NCBI RefSeq assembly: GCF_009914055.1
Contig: NZ_CP028271.1
Coordinates: forward strand, 4,526,001-4,590,000
DNA from: Mixta intestinalis
GTDB taxonomy: Bacteria; Pseudomonadota; Gammaproteobacteria; Enterobacterales; Enterobacteriaceae
Direction of reading: 5' to 3'
Length of the DNA: 64,000 bases
A program made the position numbers and the translations under genes. This document shows, one piece after another, positions 1-8,415 of this stretch. Position 1 is the stretch's first letter. Each line of letters begins with the position of its first letter. The notes below the pieces were generated by a model. It was not told the DNA's origin. It was given only the letters and a program-made list of their open reading frames with translations, and did not search any database.

Positions 1-2589
1 CGTCAGGTCGCTGAAGCAGACGCCAGCGCCGATGCGCAAGCCGCCTTCCTGAGTCATCTCAATCACTTTCAGTTCCGGCACGCTGGAAATATCGACCAGC
101 GGCAGCGGGGCGCTTGCCAGACGGGCCTGTACCAGCACATCCGTACCGCCAGCAATAGGACGTGCGGTGCCGTCTGCCAGCATAGCGAGCGCTTCATTCA
201 GCGAGGTGGCGCGTTGAACCTGAAGCGTATTCAGGCGCAGCACCTGTTTTTTCTCGCCGGATTCCAGCATGGCTTCACTCTGGCGTTCCGGTTTTTTCAG
301 CGCGTAGCCCAGTTTCACCTGTTCCAGCGTCATCGGGATGGCGTAGTTACGGCGGCCAATAGCGAAGCTGAGGGCGTTGTTCAGTGCCGCCGCGCCCAGC
401 TCCAGCACCGGCTCACCCAGCACTTTCGCACCGAACGGCCCGGCTTTATCGTGATTTTCTACCGCCACGATATCGAGCGACGGCATATCTTTAATGGTCG
501 GCATCAGATAGGTATCGAAGTTCTCGGATTTCACTTCGCCCTGTTCGATATTGAACTCTTCCAGCATGCCGTAGCCGATCATACCCTGCGCAACGCCGCC
601 GCAGACCTGGCCTTCGAAACCAACTTTGTTAATCACCTTACCAACGTCATGTACCGCCGTGACGTGGTTCACCTGAATTTTACCGGTACGGGTATCGACG
701 GAGATATCGGCGATCTGACAGCCATACACCCAGGTGAAATAGGGGTTACCGGTGCCTTTTTCTTCGTCCCAGTGAATATCGGGGGCAACGTGCCAGCCGT
801 AGGCGGAGAGGTTAGCGCCGGTGGCTTTGGTAATGGTGACCGCCTGCTCGAAGGTGATACGGTTATAGGGGTGACGGCGGTTAAAGACTTTGCCGTTTTC
901 CCAAATCAACTCTTCCGGATCTTTGATATCCAGCTGTTCGGTCAGGGCGTCGGTGATGCGTTTTTTCAGCACGTTAGCCGCGCTCAGAATCGCCTGGCCG
1001 CCCATCAGCGTACCACGCGAGGCGACGGTAGAACCGCCATCGGCGATCATCGCGGTGGCCGGTTCCGTGAAGCTGACCTGATCCAGACCGATGCCAAACG
1101 CCTCGGCGGCGATAAGCGACATGGTGGTTTGCAGGCCCTGACCATTCTCAGATACGGAGGTAGAAATATTTACGCTGCCATCGGCGTTGATCTGAATCAG
1201 CGCGGAGGAGGCGTCGAGGCCTTCAGCACCCAGCGAGCAACCACGGTGGCTGATGGCGAAGCCGATACCGTGTTTCACCGGGCCGCCAGCGGCGTTTAAT
1301 TTCGCGTAGTGTTCACGTTTGGCAATAAATTCCGCCTTGCCGATCGCTTTAAACATCACCTCTTCGGCGGAGACGGTATGGTCGGTCATCGGCTGACCGG
1401 CGATGCTGATATCGTTCTGGCGCAGGATATTGCGTACGCGTAGCTCAACAGGTGAAAGGCCCAGCGCTTCGGCTACTTCATCCATCAGGCCTTCGTTGGC
1501 GAAAATAACCTGCGGTGCGCCGAAGCCGCGATAGGCGGAGGTGTAGTTGTTGTTAGTGTACACACCGGTAACGTCGATGCGCACGTTAGGGATATTGTAC
1601 GGGCCAGCTGCCTGCACCGAACTACGCCAGGTCACAAACGCAGTCTGTCCGGCATAGCTGCCGCCGTCGGCCAGGATATCAATTTTGATCGCCTGGATGC
1701 GGGCATCGTCGTCCAGACCGATCTTGTACTTCATGGTGTAAGGGTGGCGCTTGTAGCTTTCGCGCATCGACTGTTCGCGGTTATAGGTGATTTTCACCGG
1801 ACGTGAGGTCAGCCAGGTCATCAGCGCTGCACGGCAGGAGAGGTGGTCGATGATGTCATCTTTACCGCCAAAAGAGCCGCCGAGAATCGAGCGTTTGACG
1901 TTAACTTTTGACTGCGGCAGGCCAAGATAGCGCGCAACGAAACCACGTACACGGTGCGCGTTCTGGATAGAACCATAAACAGTCATAATCTGTTCGTTAG
2001 CGTCGTAGCAGGTGGTAATGGATTCCGGCTCGATATAACCGTGCTCCTGGAAACCTACTTCATACTCGCGTTCAAAAATATGTGTACAGTTGGCGAATCC
2101 GGCGTCGACATCACCTTTTATTGTGTGATGGTGGACGATAATATTATCTTTTCTGTCTTTATGAATAAGACGAGCGCCGGGACGGAGCGCTTCTGCCGGA
2201 GATGTAATCGGCTTACAGGGTTCGTAGGTGACCTTTATTTTCTCTGCGGCAATACAGGCTGCCTCATAGGTTTCTGCCGCGACAACGGCGATAACGTCAC
2301 CGGTAAAGGCAATTTCACGATCGATAATCGGTGGATAATCGGGCATAACAACGCCGATCTGTTTCTCGCCAGGAATATCTTTCCAGGTAGCGATACGCAC
2401 GACACCGGGTACTTTTTCGGCTTCGGAAAGATCGATATCTTTTATGTATCCAGCGGCAATATCTGAATAACGGCAAACGCCGTATAGCATATTTTTCAGC
2501 TTCAGATCATCGCCATAAATCGCCAGACCTTTAACCTTCGCCATGCCGTCGCTGCGCGGCACTTCACTGCCTACTATGGTGGTTCCCAT
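1..2589 (-). CDS. Xanthine dehydrogenase-type oxidase, molybdopterin domain fused to FAD domain (3' end outside window)
   Basis: The reverse strand is open without a stop from the ATG at 2589 to the left edge (863 codons), so the C-terminus is missing. Residues 1 to about 750 are a molybdopterin-binding subunit of the xanthine dehydrogenase family: GGSFGGKDD near residue 237, AYRGFGAPQ near 350 (its Arg is the usual purine-contacting residue) and GAKVLGEP near 720, whose Glu is the expected catalytic base. After a short linker the chain continues, in the same frame, into the start of an FAD-binding domain like XdhB/YgfM (RPIAGGTDVLVQAR near residue 810). In E. coli these are separate proteins. 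A CTAGGGAGAG ribosome site precedes the start. The divergent YgfT-like and ferredoxin genes suggest purine or urate metabolism; the substrate itself cannot be read from sequence. A 2Fe-2S domain or gene is expected beyond the edge. Confidence 0.9.
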   Translation of the reverse strand, partial: MGTTIVGSEVPRSDGMAKVKGLAIYGDDLKLKNMLYGVCRYSDIAAGYIKDIDLSEAEKVPGVVRIATWKDIPGEKQIGVVMPDYPPIIDREIAFTGDVIAVVAAETYEAACIAAEKIKVTYEPCKPITSPAEALRPGARLIHKDRKDNIIVHHHTIKGDVDAGFANCTHIFEREYEVGFQEHGYIEPESITTCYDANEQIMTVYGSIQNAHRVRGFVARYLGLPQSKVNVKRSILGGSFGGKDDIIDHLSCRAALMTWLTSRPVKITYNREQSMRESYKRHPYTMKYKIGLDDDARIQAIKIDILADGGSYAGQTAFVTWRSSVQAAGPYNIPNVRIDVTGVYTNNNYTSAYRGFGAPQVIFANEGLMDEVAEALGLSPVELRVRNILRQNDISIAGQPMTDHTVSAEEVMFKAIGKAEFIAKREHYAKLNAAGGPVKHGIGFAISHRGCSLGAEGLDASSALIQINADGSVNISTSVSENGQGLQTTMSLIAAEAFGIGLDQVSFTEPATAMIADGGSTVASRGTLMGGQAILSAANVLKKRITDALTEQLDIKDPEELIWENGKVFNRRHPYNRITFEQAVTITKATGANLSAYGWHVAPDIHWDEEKGTGNPYFTWVYGCQIADISVDTRTGKIQVNHVTAVHDVGKVINKVGFEGQVCGGVAQGMIGYGMLEEFNIEQGEVKSENFDTYLMPTIKDMPSLDIVAVENHDKAGPFGAKVLGEPVLELGAAALNNALSFAIGRRNYAIPMTLEQVKLGYALKKPERQSEAMLESGEKKQVLRLNTLQVQRATSLNEALAMLADGTARPIAGGTDVLVQARLASAPLPLVDISSVPELKVIEMTQEGGLRIGAGVCFSDLT

Positions 2590-3010
2590 TGACTTGCTCT
2601 CCCTAGAAATGGAGTTCGGAGTGGCTCACACGAAATAGGTTTCTCCAAGCAAGCGTTATGCCAGGAAATAAAAAACACCATATTGATCAAATAGAGTGTG
2701 AGGAACGACAAAAAGCGTGGTTAAAATGCAGAAATACGGTGAAAAATAAAGCAGAAAAATGATTTTCACTATGACGCACTTTTATCAAAGTGAGAAAATG
2801 GGATGAGAAGAAAAAGGCGGGCTGAAGGAACATTGTTAGCGGGAAATTTGAAATTCCTCACAAATTAGCATCCTCACTTCGCAATTATGAAAAATGTGTA
2901 TGTTTGCTGCATTAATAGCGGTGAGAGACAAGATAACCAGAACAAACTTCTTTCAGCGATAGCTTTTTTGATCGCTGTTCGCAATGACGTGAAGATATAA
3001 AGGAAGCTAA
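2590..3010. other. Divergent intergenic region, xdh-like fusion / ygfT-like
   Basis: This 421-bp AT-rich gap separates two divergently transcribed genes, so both promoters should lie here. No open frame of credible coding character is present. A short dyad CACTTT-TATC-AAAGTG at 2777-2792 sits near the middle and could be an operator or a chance hairpin. I found no convincing FNR, Fur or sigma54 site. The sequence AAGGAAGC just before 3011 is the ribosome site of the rightward gene. Confidence 0.5.
2777..2792. promoter_or_regulatory. Short dyad, possible operator
   Basis: Two 6-base arms, CACTTT and AAAGTG, with a 4-base spacer lie centrally between two divergent genes. Position and symmetry are suggestive only; the dyad is short enough to occur by chance in AT-rich DNA. 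Confidence 0.25.
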
Positions 3011-4978
3011 ATGAATAATTTTATTGTAGCCGATATGCGGGAATGCATTGGTTGCCACGCATGTGAAGTGGCCTGCGCCGTAGCGCATAACGACGATAGC
3101 TGGCCTGCCAGCCACAGCGAATTTATTCCACGCATTCGAGTCATATTCCGCGGTAGTGAGAGCATTGCCACCACCTGTCGCCATTGTAACGATGCTCCCT
3201 GCGTTGCCAGCTGCCCCGTTGCGGCACTGAGCTTTGCCGATAACCAGGTCCGTCTTGAACAAAACCTCTGTATTGGCTGCAAAAACTGTGTCGTTGCCTG
3301 TCCGTTCGGCGCGATCGATATGGTGCCGGTCTCCGACAGCGGCACCTTGCTGGCACAGAAATGCGATCTCTGTGAGCATCATCCATCAGGAGAGAATGCC
3401 TGCGTGGTGAACTGTCCTACCCAGGCGCTGCGCCTGATGGATGAGGAAACGCTTCTCTCACTGCGTCGGGAACGTCAGGAGGCGACCGCCACCGGCAACT
3501 ACAGCGTTAACGTCAGCGGCCAGCGCAGCGCGCGTCTGCTGGACAAACCGACACGCAAAGGCGCTATTAAGCTGCCAGCGGAACAGCGTAAAACCAACTT
3601 TGACGAAATCTATCAGGGGCTGGACGAGCAGCAGGCGCATATGGAAAGTTCGCGCTGCCTCTATTGCGCCAGCAAAGCCTGGTGTAACTGGCGCTGCCCG
3701 CTGCATAACGCCATCCCCGATTTTATCGAGCTGGTAGAAGAGGGCAAAATTATCGAGGCGGCGGAACTGTGCCATCAAACCAGTACGCTGCCGGAAATCT
3801 GTGGTCGAGTCTGTCCGCAGGATCGTCTATGTGAAGGGAACTGTACGCTGAAAGATCGCAGCGGTTCGGTCACCATCGGCAATCTGGAACGCTACATCAC
3901 CGATACCGCTTTCCAGATGGGCTGGCGTCCTGAAGTTGGCCCGGTTGAACCACGTCCTGAACGGGTAGCGGTGATCGGTGCCGGGCCTGCCGGACTGGGC
4001 TGCGCCGATATCCTGGCGCGTGCGGGCGTGAAGGTTGACGTGTTCGATCGCCATCCGGAAATCGGGGGTCTGCTCACCTTTGGCATCCCGCCGTTTAAGC
4101 TGGACAAACAGCTGATGAGCCAGCGTCGCGAAGTCTTCAACCATATGGGCATTAACTTCCACCTGAACTGCGAAATTGGCAAAGATAAGTCGTTCAGCGA
4201 GCTGATTAACGAATACGATGCGGTATTCCTCGGCGTCGGCACCTACAGCCTGATGAAGGCGGGTCTGGAGCATGAAACCGCGCCGGGCGCGACGCAGGCG
4301 CTGCCGTTCCTGATTGCCAGCACCCGCCGCGTGATGGGGCTGGAGGATGTGGCGGAATATCCGTGGATTGATGTAAAAGGCAAACAGGTGGTGGTACTGG
4401 GCGGCGGCGATACCGCGATGGACTGCGTGCGTACCGCGATTCGTCGCGAAGCGGCTAACGTTACCTGCGCCTATCGTCGCGATGAAGCGAGCATGCCTGG
4501 CTCGAAAAAAGAGGTGACCAACGCGCGTGAAGAGGGCGTCGAATTCCTGTTTAACGTCCAGCCGCAGTATATCGCCCTGAACAAAGCGGGCGAAGTCAGC
4601 GGCATCGGGCTGATCCGTACCCGTCTTGGCGAACCGGGCAAAGATGGACGGCGACGTCCGCAGCCAATTGTCGGCTCTGAGTTTGAACTGGCCGCCGATG
4701 TGCTGATCATGGCCTTTGGCTTCCAGCCACACCCGATGCCTTGGCTGAGCGGTTACGGGGTCGATTTCGACGACTGGGGTTTAATCAAAACCGGTGGCAG
4801 CGGACGTCTGGAAACGCAAACCAGTCATGACAAAGTCTTTGCCGGTGGGGATGCGGTACACGGTGCCGATCTGGTGGTCACGGCGATGGCTGCCGGACGT
4901 CAGGCGGCACGCGATATGCTGACCCAGTTTGCAACACCGCGCGGGCAAGTGAATAAAGCGCGGGCGGAGGCGCTATGA
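3011..4978 (+). CDS. ygfT: YgfT/AegA-type iron-sulfur and FAD/NADPH oxidoreductase
   Basis: A 655-residue protein collinear with E. coli YgfT and AegA (about 640-660 residues). The N-terminal 180 residues are a polyferredoxin with the CxxCxxC...C sets CIGCHACEVAC, CRHCNDAPC, CIGCKNCVVACP and CDLC. Further cysteines (CLYCASKAWC, CGRVCPQDRLCEGNC) at about 210-280 resemble the cluster-binding N-terminus of the glutamate synthase small subunit. A GltD-like flavoprotein part follows: GAGPAGLGCAD near 321, GGGDTAMDCVRTA near 463 and FAGGDAVHGADLVVTAMAAG near 615. In E. coli, AegA and YgfT are linked to formate-dependent urate utilisation. Electron transfer between NAD(P)H and the divergent molybdoenzyme or ferredoxin is an inference from context. 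AAGGAAGC precedes the start. The stop overlaps the next gene by 4 bp, so the two are probably translationally coupled. Confidence 0.88.
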   Translation: MNNFIVADMRECIGCHACEVACAVAHNDDSWPASHSEFIPRIRVIFRGSESIATTCRHCNDAPCVASCPVAALSFADNQVRLEQNLCIGCKNCVVACPFGAIDMVPVSDSGTLLAQKCDLCEHHPSGENACVVNCPTQALRLMDEETLLSLRRERQEATATGNYSVNVSGQRSARLLDKPTRKGAIKLPAEQRKTNFDEIYQGLDEQQAHMESSRCLYCASKAWCNWRCPLHNAIPDFIELVEEGKIIEAAELCHQTSTLPEICGRVCPQDRLCEGNCTLKDRSGSVTIGNLERYITDTAFQMGWRPEVGPVEPRPERVAVIGAGPAGLGCADILARAGVKVDVFDRHPEIGGLLTFGIPPFKLDKQLMSQRREVFNHMGINFHLNCEIGKDKSFSELINEYDAVFLGVGTYSLMKAGLEHETAPGATQALPFLIASTRRVMGLEDVAEYPWIDVKGKQVVVLGGGDTAMDCVRTAIRREAANVTCAYRRDEASMPGSKKEVTNAREEGVEFLFNVQPQYIALNKAGEVSGIGLIRTRLGEPGKDGRRRPQPIVGSEFELAADVLIMAFGFQPHPMPWLSGYGVDFDDWGLIKTGGSGRLETQTSHDKVFAGGDAVHGADLVVTAMAAGRQAARDMLTQFATPRGQVNKARAEAL

Positions 4979-5475
4979 ATGAATTTATCCTCGCCGACGC
5001 CAATATGTGCATCGGCTGTCGTACCTGCGAAATCGCCTGCTCGCTGGCGCATTCATCGCAGGCAACGCTGGATCACGCTAACTTCTACCCAAGGCTGGTG
5101 GTTAACAAGCTCAGCGAGGTTAGCGTTCCGGTAATGTGCCACCAGTGCGATAACGCGCCCTGCGTTTCCGCCTGTCCGACTGCCGCGTTAACGCGCGGCA
5201 AGCGCGCCGTCGAGGCGGACTCCTCGCGCTGTATCGGCTGTCTCAGCTGCATGGTAGCCTGTCCGTTCGGCGTGATAACCATTGAGTCGCCGCCGGAGAC
5301 GCAGGGCTTTTCCATTATTAAATGCGATCTCTGCGCTACCCGCGAGGCCGGGCCAGCCTGTGTCGAGGTCTGTCCTACCTTTGCGTTAAAAAAAACCTTA
5401 CCGGGTAAGCTGGATGAGCTGAAAACGCAGCGGCGCGAAGCCACCGCGTTCCAGCGTCCGGCAGGCAAGCGTTAA
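4975..5475 (+). CDS. Four-cluster ferredoxin-like protein (YgfS/HydN family)
   Basis: The 166-residue protein has four cysteine sets, CIGCRTCEIAC, CHQCDNAPCVSACP, CIGCLSCMVACP and CDLC...CVEVCP, typical of the HydN/YgfS/DmsB-type electron-transfer subunits that hold four [4Fe-4S] clusters. There is no signal peptide or membrane segment, so it is cytoplasmic. It begins inside the last codons of the YgfT-like gene (ATGA overlap) and is followed by a hairpin, so it closes a two-gene operon. It most likely shuttles electrons for the YgfT-like protein or the molybdoenzyme. The exact partner is not visible in sequence. Confidence 0.85.
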   Translation: MNEFILADANMCIGCRTCEIACSLAHSSQATLDHANFYPRLVVNKLSEVSVPVMCHQCDNAPCVSACPTAALTRGKRAVEADSSRCIGCLSCMVACPFGVITIESPPETQGFSIIKCDLCATREAGPACVEVCPTFALKKTLPGKLDELKTQRREATAFQRPAGKR

Positions 5476-5495
5476 TTTATTCCCCTCCATCCCTC

Positions 5496-5530
5496 ACAAC
5501 AGGCCGCTTTGCGCGGCCTCGTTGTTCTCC
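5496..5530 (+). terminator. Probable terminator after the ferredoxin gene
   Basis: The arms AGGCCGC (5501-5507) and GCGGCCT (5513-5519) form a GC-rich hairpin, extended by CAAC/GTTG, 25 bp past the stop codon. The trailing tract GTTGTTCTCC is only moderately T-rich. Confidence 0.55.
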
Positions 5531-5629
5531 TGAAAAGCAAAGCTGACGCAACGGCTTATACTGAATCTCACTGTGTAACAGGCGGCTCGCGCTGCGACAG
5601 CCTGCGGCTTCCTGACGATGGAGAGAACA

Positions 5630-6184
5630 ATGACGCTGCGTACGGCGCTGCTGCTAATGCTGGGCGGGCTGCCCTTGCTGGCCTCAGGCCATAATTTTGT
5701 TGTCGGGCAGCGCGTAGCGCCGGTTGGTATCGCGGATCGCGGCGAACTGCTGTTGCAACAGGGAGAACCAGCGTGGCAGAGCTGGAACAGCGCGCGGCTC
5801 AGCGGAACGCCTGGCGTCGTGCTGCATATGGCGGGCCGCCTGTCGGCGAAATCACTGAACGCGCCGCTTATCGATGCCATTCACCAGGCCGCTTTCCCCA
5901 CCGATAAATTACACCTGATTACCATCGTTAATACCGATGACGCTATTCCCGGCAGCGCACTGTTTGTACGTCGCAGCCTGCAAGAGAGCAAGCGGCAAAG
6001 CCCTGCAGCCCGCTTTGTGATTGATGAACGCGGAGCTGCCAGAAACGCCTGGCAGCTGTCGGCGGGCGGTTCCGCCGTGGTGGTGCTCGATCCCACAGGA
6101 AGGGTGCGTTTTGCTAAAGATGGCGCGCTGACGCCTGCGGAGGTGCAGCAGGTAATGTTGCTGCTGCATCAGCTGGTGCAGTAA
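5630..6184 (+). CDS. ytfJ: YtfJ family periplasmic protein
   Basis: A 184-residue protein, the same length as E. coli YtfJ and alignable along all of it (DRGELLL, WNSARLSG, IVNTDDAIPGSALFVRRSLQ, VVLDPTGRVRFAKDGALT). The family has a thioredoxin/AhpC-like fold; its molecular function is not established. The N-terminus MTLRTALLLMLGGLPLLASG is a signal peptide, so the protein is periplasmic. An in-frame ATG exists at 5618, but the start at 5630 is preferred because GGAGAG lies correctly in front of it and it matches the E. coli start. It is monocistronic, between the ferredoxin terminator and the carotenoid operon. Confidence 0.9.
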   Translation: MTLRTALLLMLGGLPLLASGHNFVVGQRVAPVGIADRGELLLQQGEPAWQSWNSARLSGTPGVVLHMAGRLSAKSLNAPLIDAIHQAAFPTDKLHLITIVNTDDAIPGSALFVRRSLQESKRQSPAARFVIDERGAARNAWQLSAGGSAVVVLDPTGRVRFAKDGALTPAEVQQVMLLLHQLVQ

Positions 6185-6426
6185 GTGTTGTTAATTACAT
6201 GTAAATAATTGTGACGACACCGCTGCATAAAAGGAAATTTCTGGATATTGCGCTACGCTTTGCAAATATAACAAGGCAGAAACCGGCGCGGACAACCCAT
6301 TGTTCATTCAGCAAAAGTTCTGCCTTGGTATCAACGTAATACAGTCATTGCGGCTTTCCCATCGCCGTCATCATGCGCTACCGCATCTTCTGTATCTACA
6401 GCCACGACCAGGAACCAGGGGCAGTA

Positions 6427-7377
6427 ATGATCAATGCCAACGCCGATCGGGGCGTCAACCATGAAGATGAGCTGCGAACGCTGCGCGAGGCGCTGCAAAT
6501 TCGCCTGGATCAGCTATTGCCAACCGGTGAACAGCAGGATCGGGTTTATAGCGCGATGCGTGAAGGTACGCTGGCGGCGGGCAAGCGTGTGCGTCCGCTG
6601 CTGCTGGTGCTGGCGGCGCGCGATCTCGGCTGCCGTGCCGATCAGCCTGGCCTGATCGATCTCGCCTGTGCGGTGGAGATGGTGCATGCCGCCTCGCTGA
6701 TGCTTGATGATATTCCCTGTATGGATAACGCCCTGCTGCGCCGCGGTCGTCCCACCATTCACCGACAGTATGGCGAAAACGTCGCCATTCTTGCCGCCGT
6801 GGCGCTGCTGAGCCGCGCTTTTGGCGTGGTGGCGGAGGCGCCGTCGCTATCGCATGCCTGTAAAACTCAGGCGGTGGCGGAGCTTTCCGGTGCCGTCGGG
6901 CTACAGGGCCTGGTGCAGGGCCAGTTTCTCGATCTTAATGAGGGTGGTCAGGCGCGTAGCCCAGAGGCCATTCTGCTCACTAATGAACTAAAAACCAGCC
7001 GCCTGTTTGATGCCACGCTGCAAATGGCGGCCATCGTTGCCGACGCTCCGCCGCAGGCGCGACAGCGGCTGCGCTACTTCGCTCAGGATCTGGGGCAGGC
7101 GTTCCAGCTGCTGGACGATCTGACCGATGGGCTGAGCGGCACCGGTAAAGATATCAACAAAGATCACGGCAAATCGACGCTGGTTGCGATGCTGGGAGCC
7201 GAGGCGGTCCATCAGCGGCTGCGCAGTCATCTACGCAGCGCCGATGAACATCTTGCCAGCGCCTGCCATCAGGGCGTTGCCACGCGCTGCTTTATGCACG
7301 CATGGTTTGACAGGCAGCTGGCGCTGTTTGGCCAGGACAACGGGTTATCACGGGATGCTATCTCTACTGGAGCGTGA
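6427..7377 (+). CDS. crtE: Geranylgeranyl diphosphate synthase
   Basis: Condenses isopentenyl diphosphate with allylic diphosphates to give geranylgeranyl diphosphate, the C20 precursor of phytoene. The 316-residue protein matches Pantoea CrtE, with first aspartate-rich motif DDIPCMD, the RRGRPTIH element after it, and second motif DDLTD. The frame is open upstream to an ATG at 6373, but AGGGGC seven bases before 6427 and the family length favour the later start. It opens the carotenoid operon; the 240 bp before it should hold the promoter, though I could not assign -35/-10 boxes with confidence. The stop codon directly abuts the ATG of the isomerase gene, so the two are probably coupled. Confidence 0.96.
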   Translation: MINANADRGVNHEDELRTLREALQIRLDQLLPTGEQQDRVYSAMREGTLAAGKRVRPLLLVLAARDLGCRADQPGLIDLACAVEMVHAASLMLDDIPCMDNALLRRGRPTIHRQYGENVAILAAVALLSRAFGVVAEAPSLSHACKTQAVAELSGAVGLQGLVQGQFLDLNEGGQARSPEAILLTNELKTSRLFDATLQMAAIVADAPPQARQRLRYFAQDLGQAFQLLDDLTDGLSGTGKDINKDHGKSTLVAMLGAEAVHQRLRSHLRSADEHLASACHQGVATRCFMHAWFDRQLALFGQDNGLSRDAISTGA

Positions 7378-8415
7378 ATGAAGGACCGGGAACTGACCCA
7401 ACGTAAGAACGATCACCTGGATATCGTACTGAATAGCGCCCTGAATACGCGGCGTACCGGTTTCGAGCAGTGGCGCTTTGAGCATTGCGCGCTGCCGGAG
7501 CTCGATCTGGATGCTATCGATTTGCGGAGTGCGCTGTTTGGCAAGGCGCTGCGGGCACCGCTGCTGATCAGTTCTATGACCGGCGGAGCCAGCCGCGCCA
7601 GAGAGATTAATCGCCATCTGGCGGAGGCGGCGCAAACGCTGGGGCTGGCGATGGGCGTAGGTTCGCAGCGGGTAGCGCTGGAAAGCGATGACAGCTGGGG
7701 CTTAACCCGCGAGCTGCGCCAGACCGCGCCCGATATCCTGCTGCTGGCTAACCTCGGCGCCGCACAGATTGCGGGGCGTAACGGTATTGACTACGCACGA
7801 CGCGCCGTTGACATGATCGAGGCGGACGCGCTGATTATTCATCTTAACCCGTTACAGGAAGCGCTACAGAGCGGCGGCGATCGCGACTGGCGCGGCGTGC
7901 TGACGGCGATTGCCCGGACGGTGGATGCCTTGCCGGTGCCGGTGGTGGTCAAAGAGGTCGGTGCCGGTATTTCCGTACCGGCGGCGCGCCAGCTGGCGGA
8001 GGTGGGCGTGGCAATGCTGGACGTCGCGGGAGCTGGCGGCACCAGCTGGGCAGCCGTGGAGGGCGAGCGCGCCGCAACGCCGCACGCCCGCGCCGTGGCG
8101 ATGGCCTTTGCCGACTGGGGGATTCCTACCGCCGAGGCGCTGCTCTCTCTGCATCAACATTTACCGCAGATTCCGCTGATCGCTTCGGGCGGCGTGCGGG
8201 ACGGTATTGACGTGGCGAAAGCGCTGCGGCTCGGCGCGACGCTGGTTGGGCAGGCCGCAGGCGTGCTTGGCAGCGCTACCGCCTCCAGCGAGGCTGTCAT
8301 CGCTCACTTTCAGGTCATTATCGAACAGTTAAGGATCGCCTGTTTCTGTACCGGCAGCGCCAGCCTGCGTGCGCTGCGACAGGCGACATTGCTGCGCGTC
8401 AGGGATGAGGTATGA
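7378..8415 (+). CDS. fni: Type 2 isopentenyl-diphosphate delta-isomerase
   Basis: The FMN- and NADPH-dependent isomerase interconverts isopentenyl and dimethylallyl diphosphate and so feeds CrtE. The 345-residue protein has the type 2 signatures: RKNDHLDIVL at the start, LLISSMTGGA, GVGSQR, LNPLQEALQSGGDRD, the VVVKEVGAGIS segment and the flavin-phosphate loop around IASGGVRDGIDVAKALRLGA. It has no similarity to the Nudix-type Idi. Its place between crtE and crtX is the P. agglomerans arrangement; the P. ananatis cluster lacks it. Its last four bases overlap crtX (ATGA). Confidence 0.95.
   Translation: MKDRELTQRKNDHLDIVLNSALNTRRTGFEQWRFEHCALPELDLDAIDLRSALFGKALRAPLLISSMTGGASRAREINRHLAEAAQTLGLAMGVGSQRVALESDDSWGLTRELRQTAPDILLLANLGAAQIAGRNGIDYARRAVDMIEADALIIHLNPLQEALQSGGDRDWRGVLTAIARTVDALPVPVVVKEVGAGISVPAARQLAEVGVAMLDVAGAGGTSWAAVEGERAATPHARAVAMAFADWGIPTAEALLSLHQHLPQIPLIASGGVRDGIDVAKALRLGATLVGQAAGVLGSATASSEAVIAHFQVIIEQLRIACFCTGSASLRALRQATLLRVRDEV

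Noticed and set aside
214..1299. Long rightward open frame of 361 codons
   Set aside because: It is antisense to the molybdopterin domain, whose reverse-strand translation has clear family motifs; the rightward product has none.
2912..3382. Leftward open frame of 156 codons over the ygfT start
   Set aside because: Lies opposite the ferredoxin cysteine clusters of the YgfT-like gene; no family features of its own.
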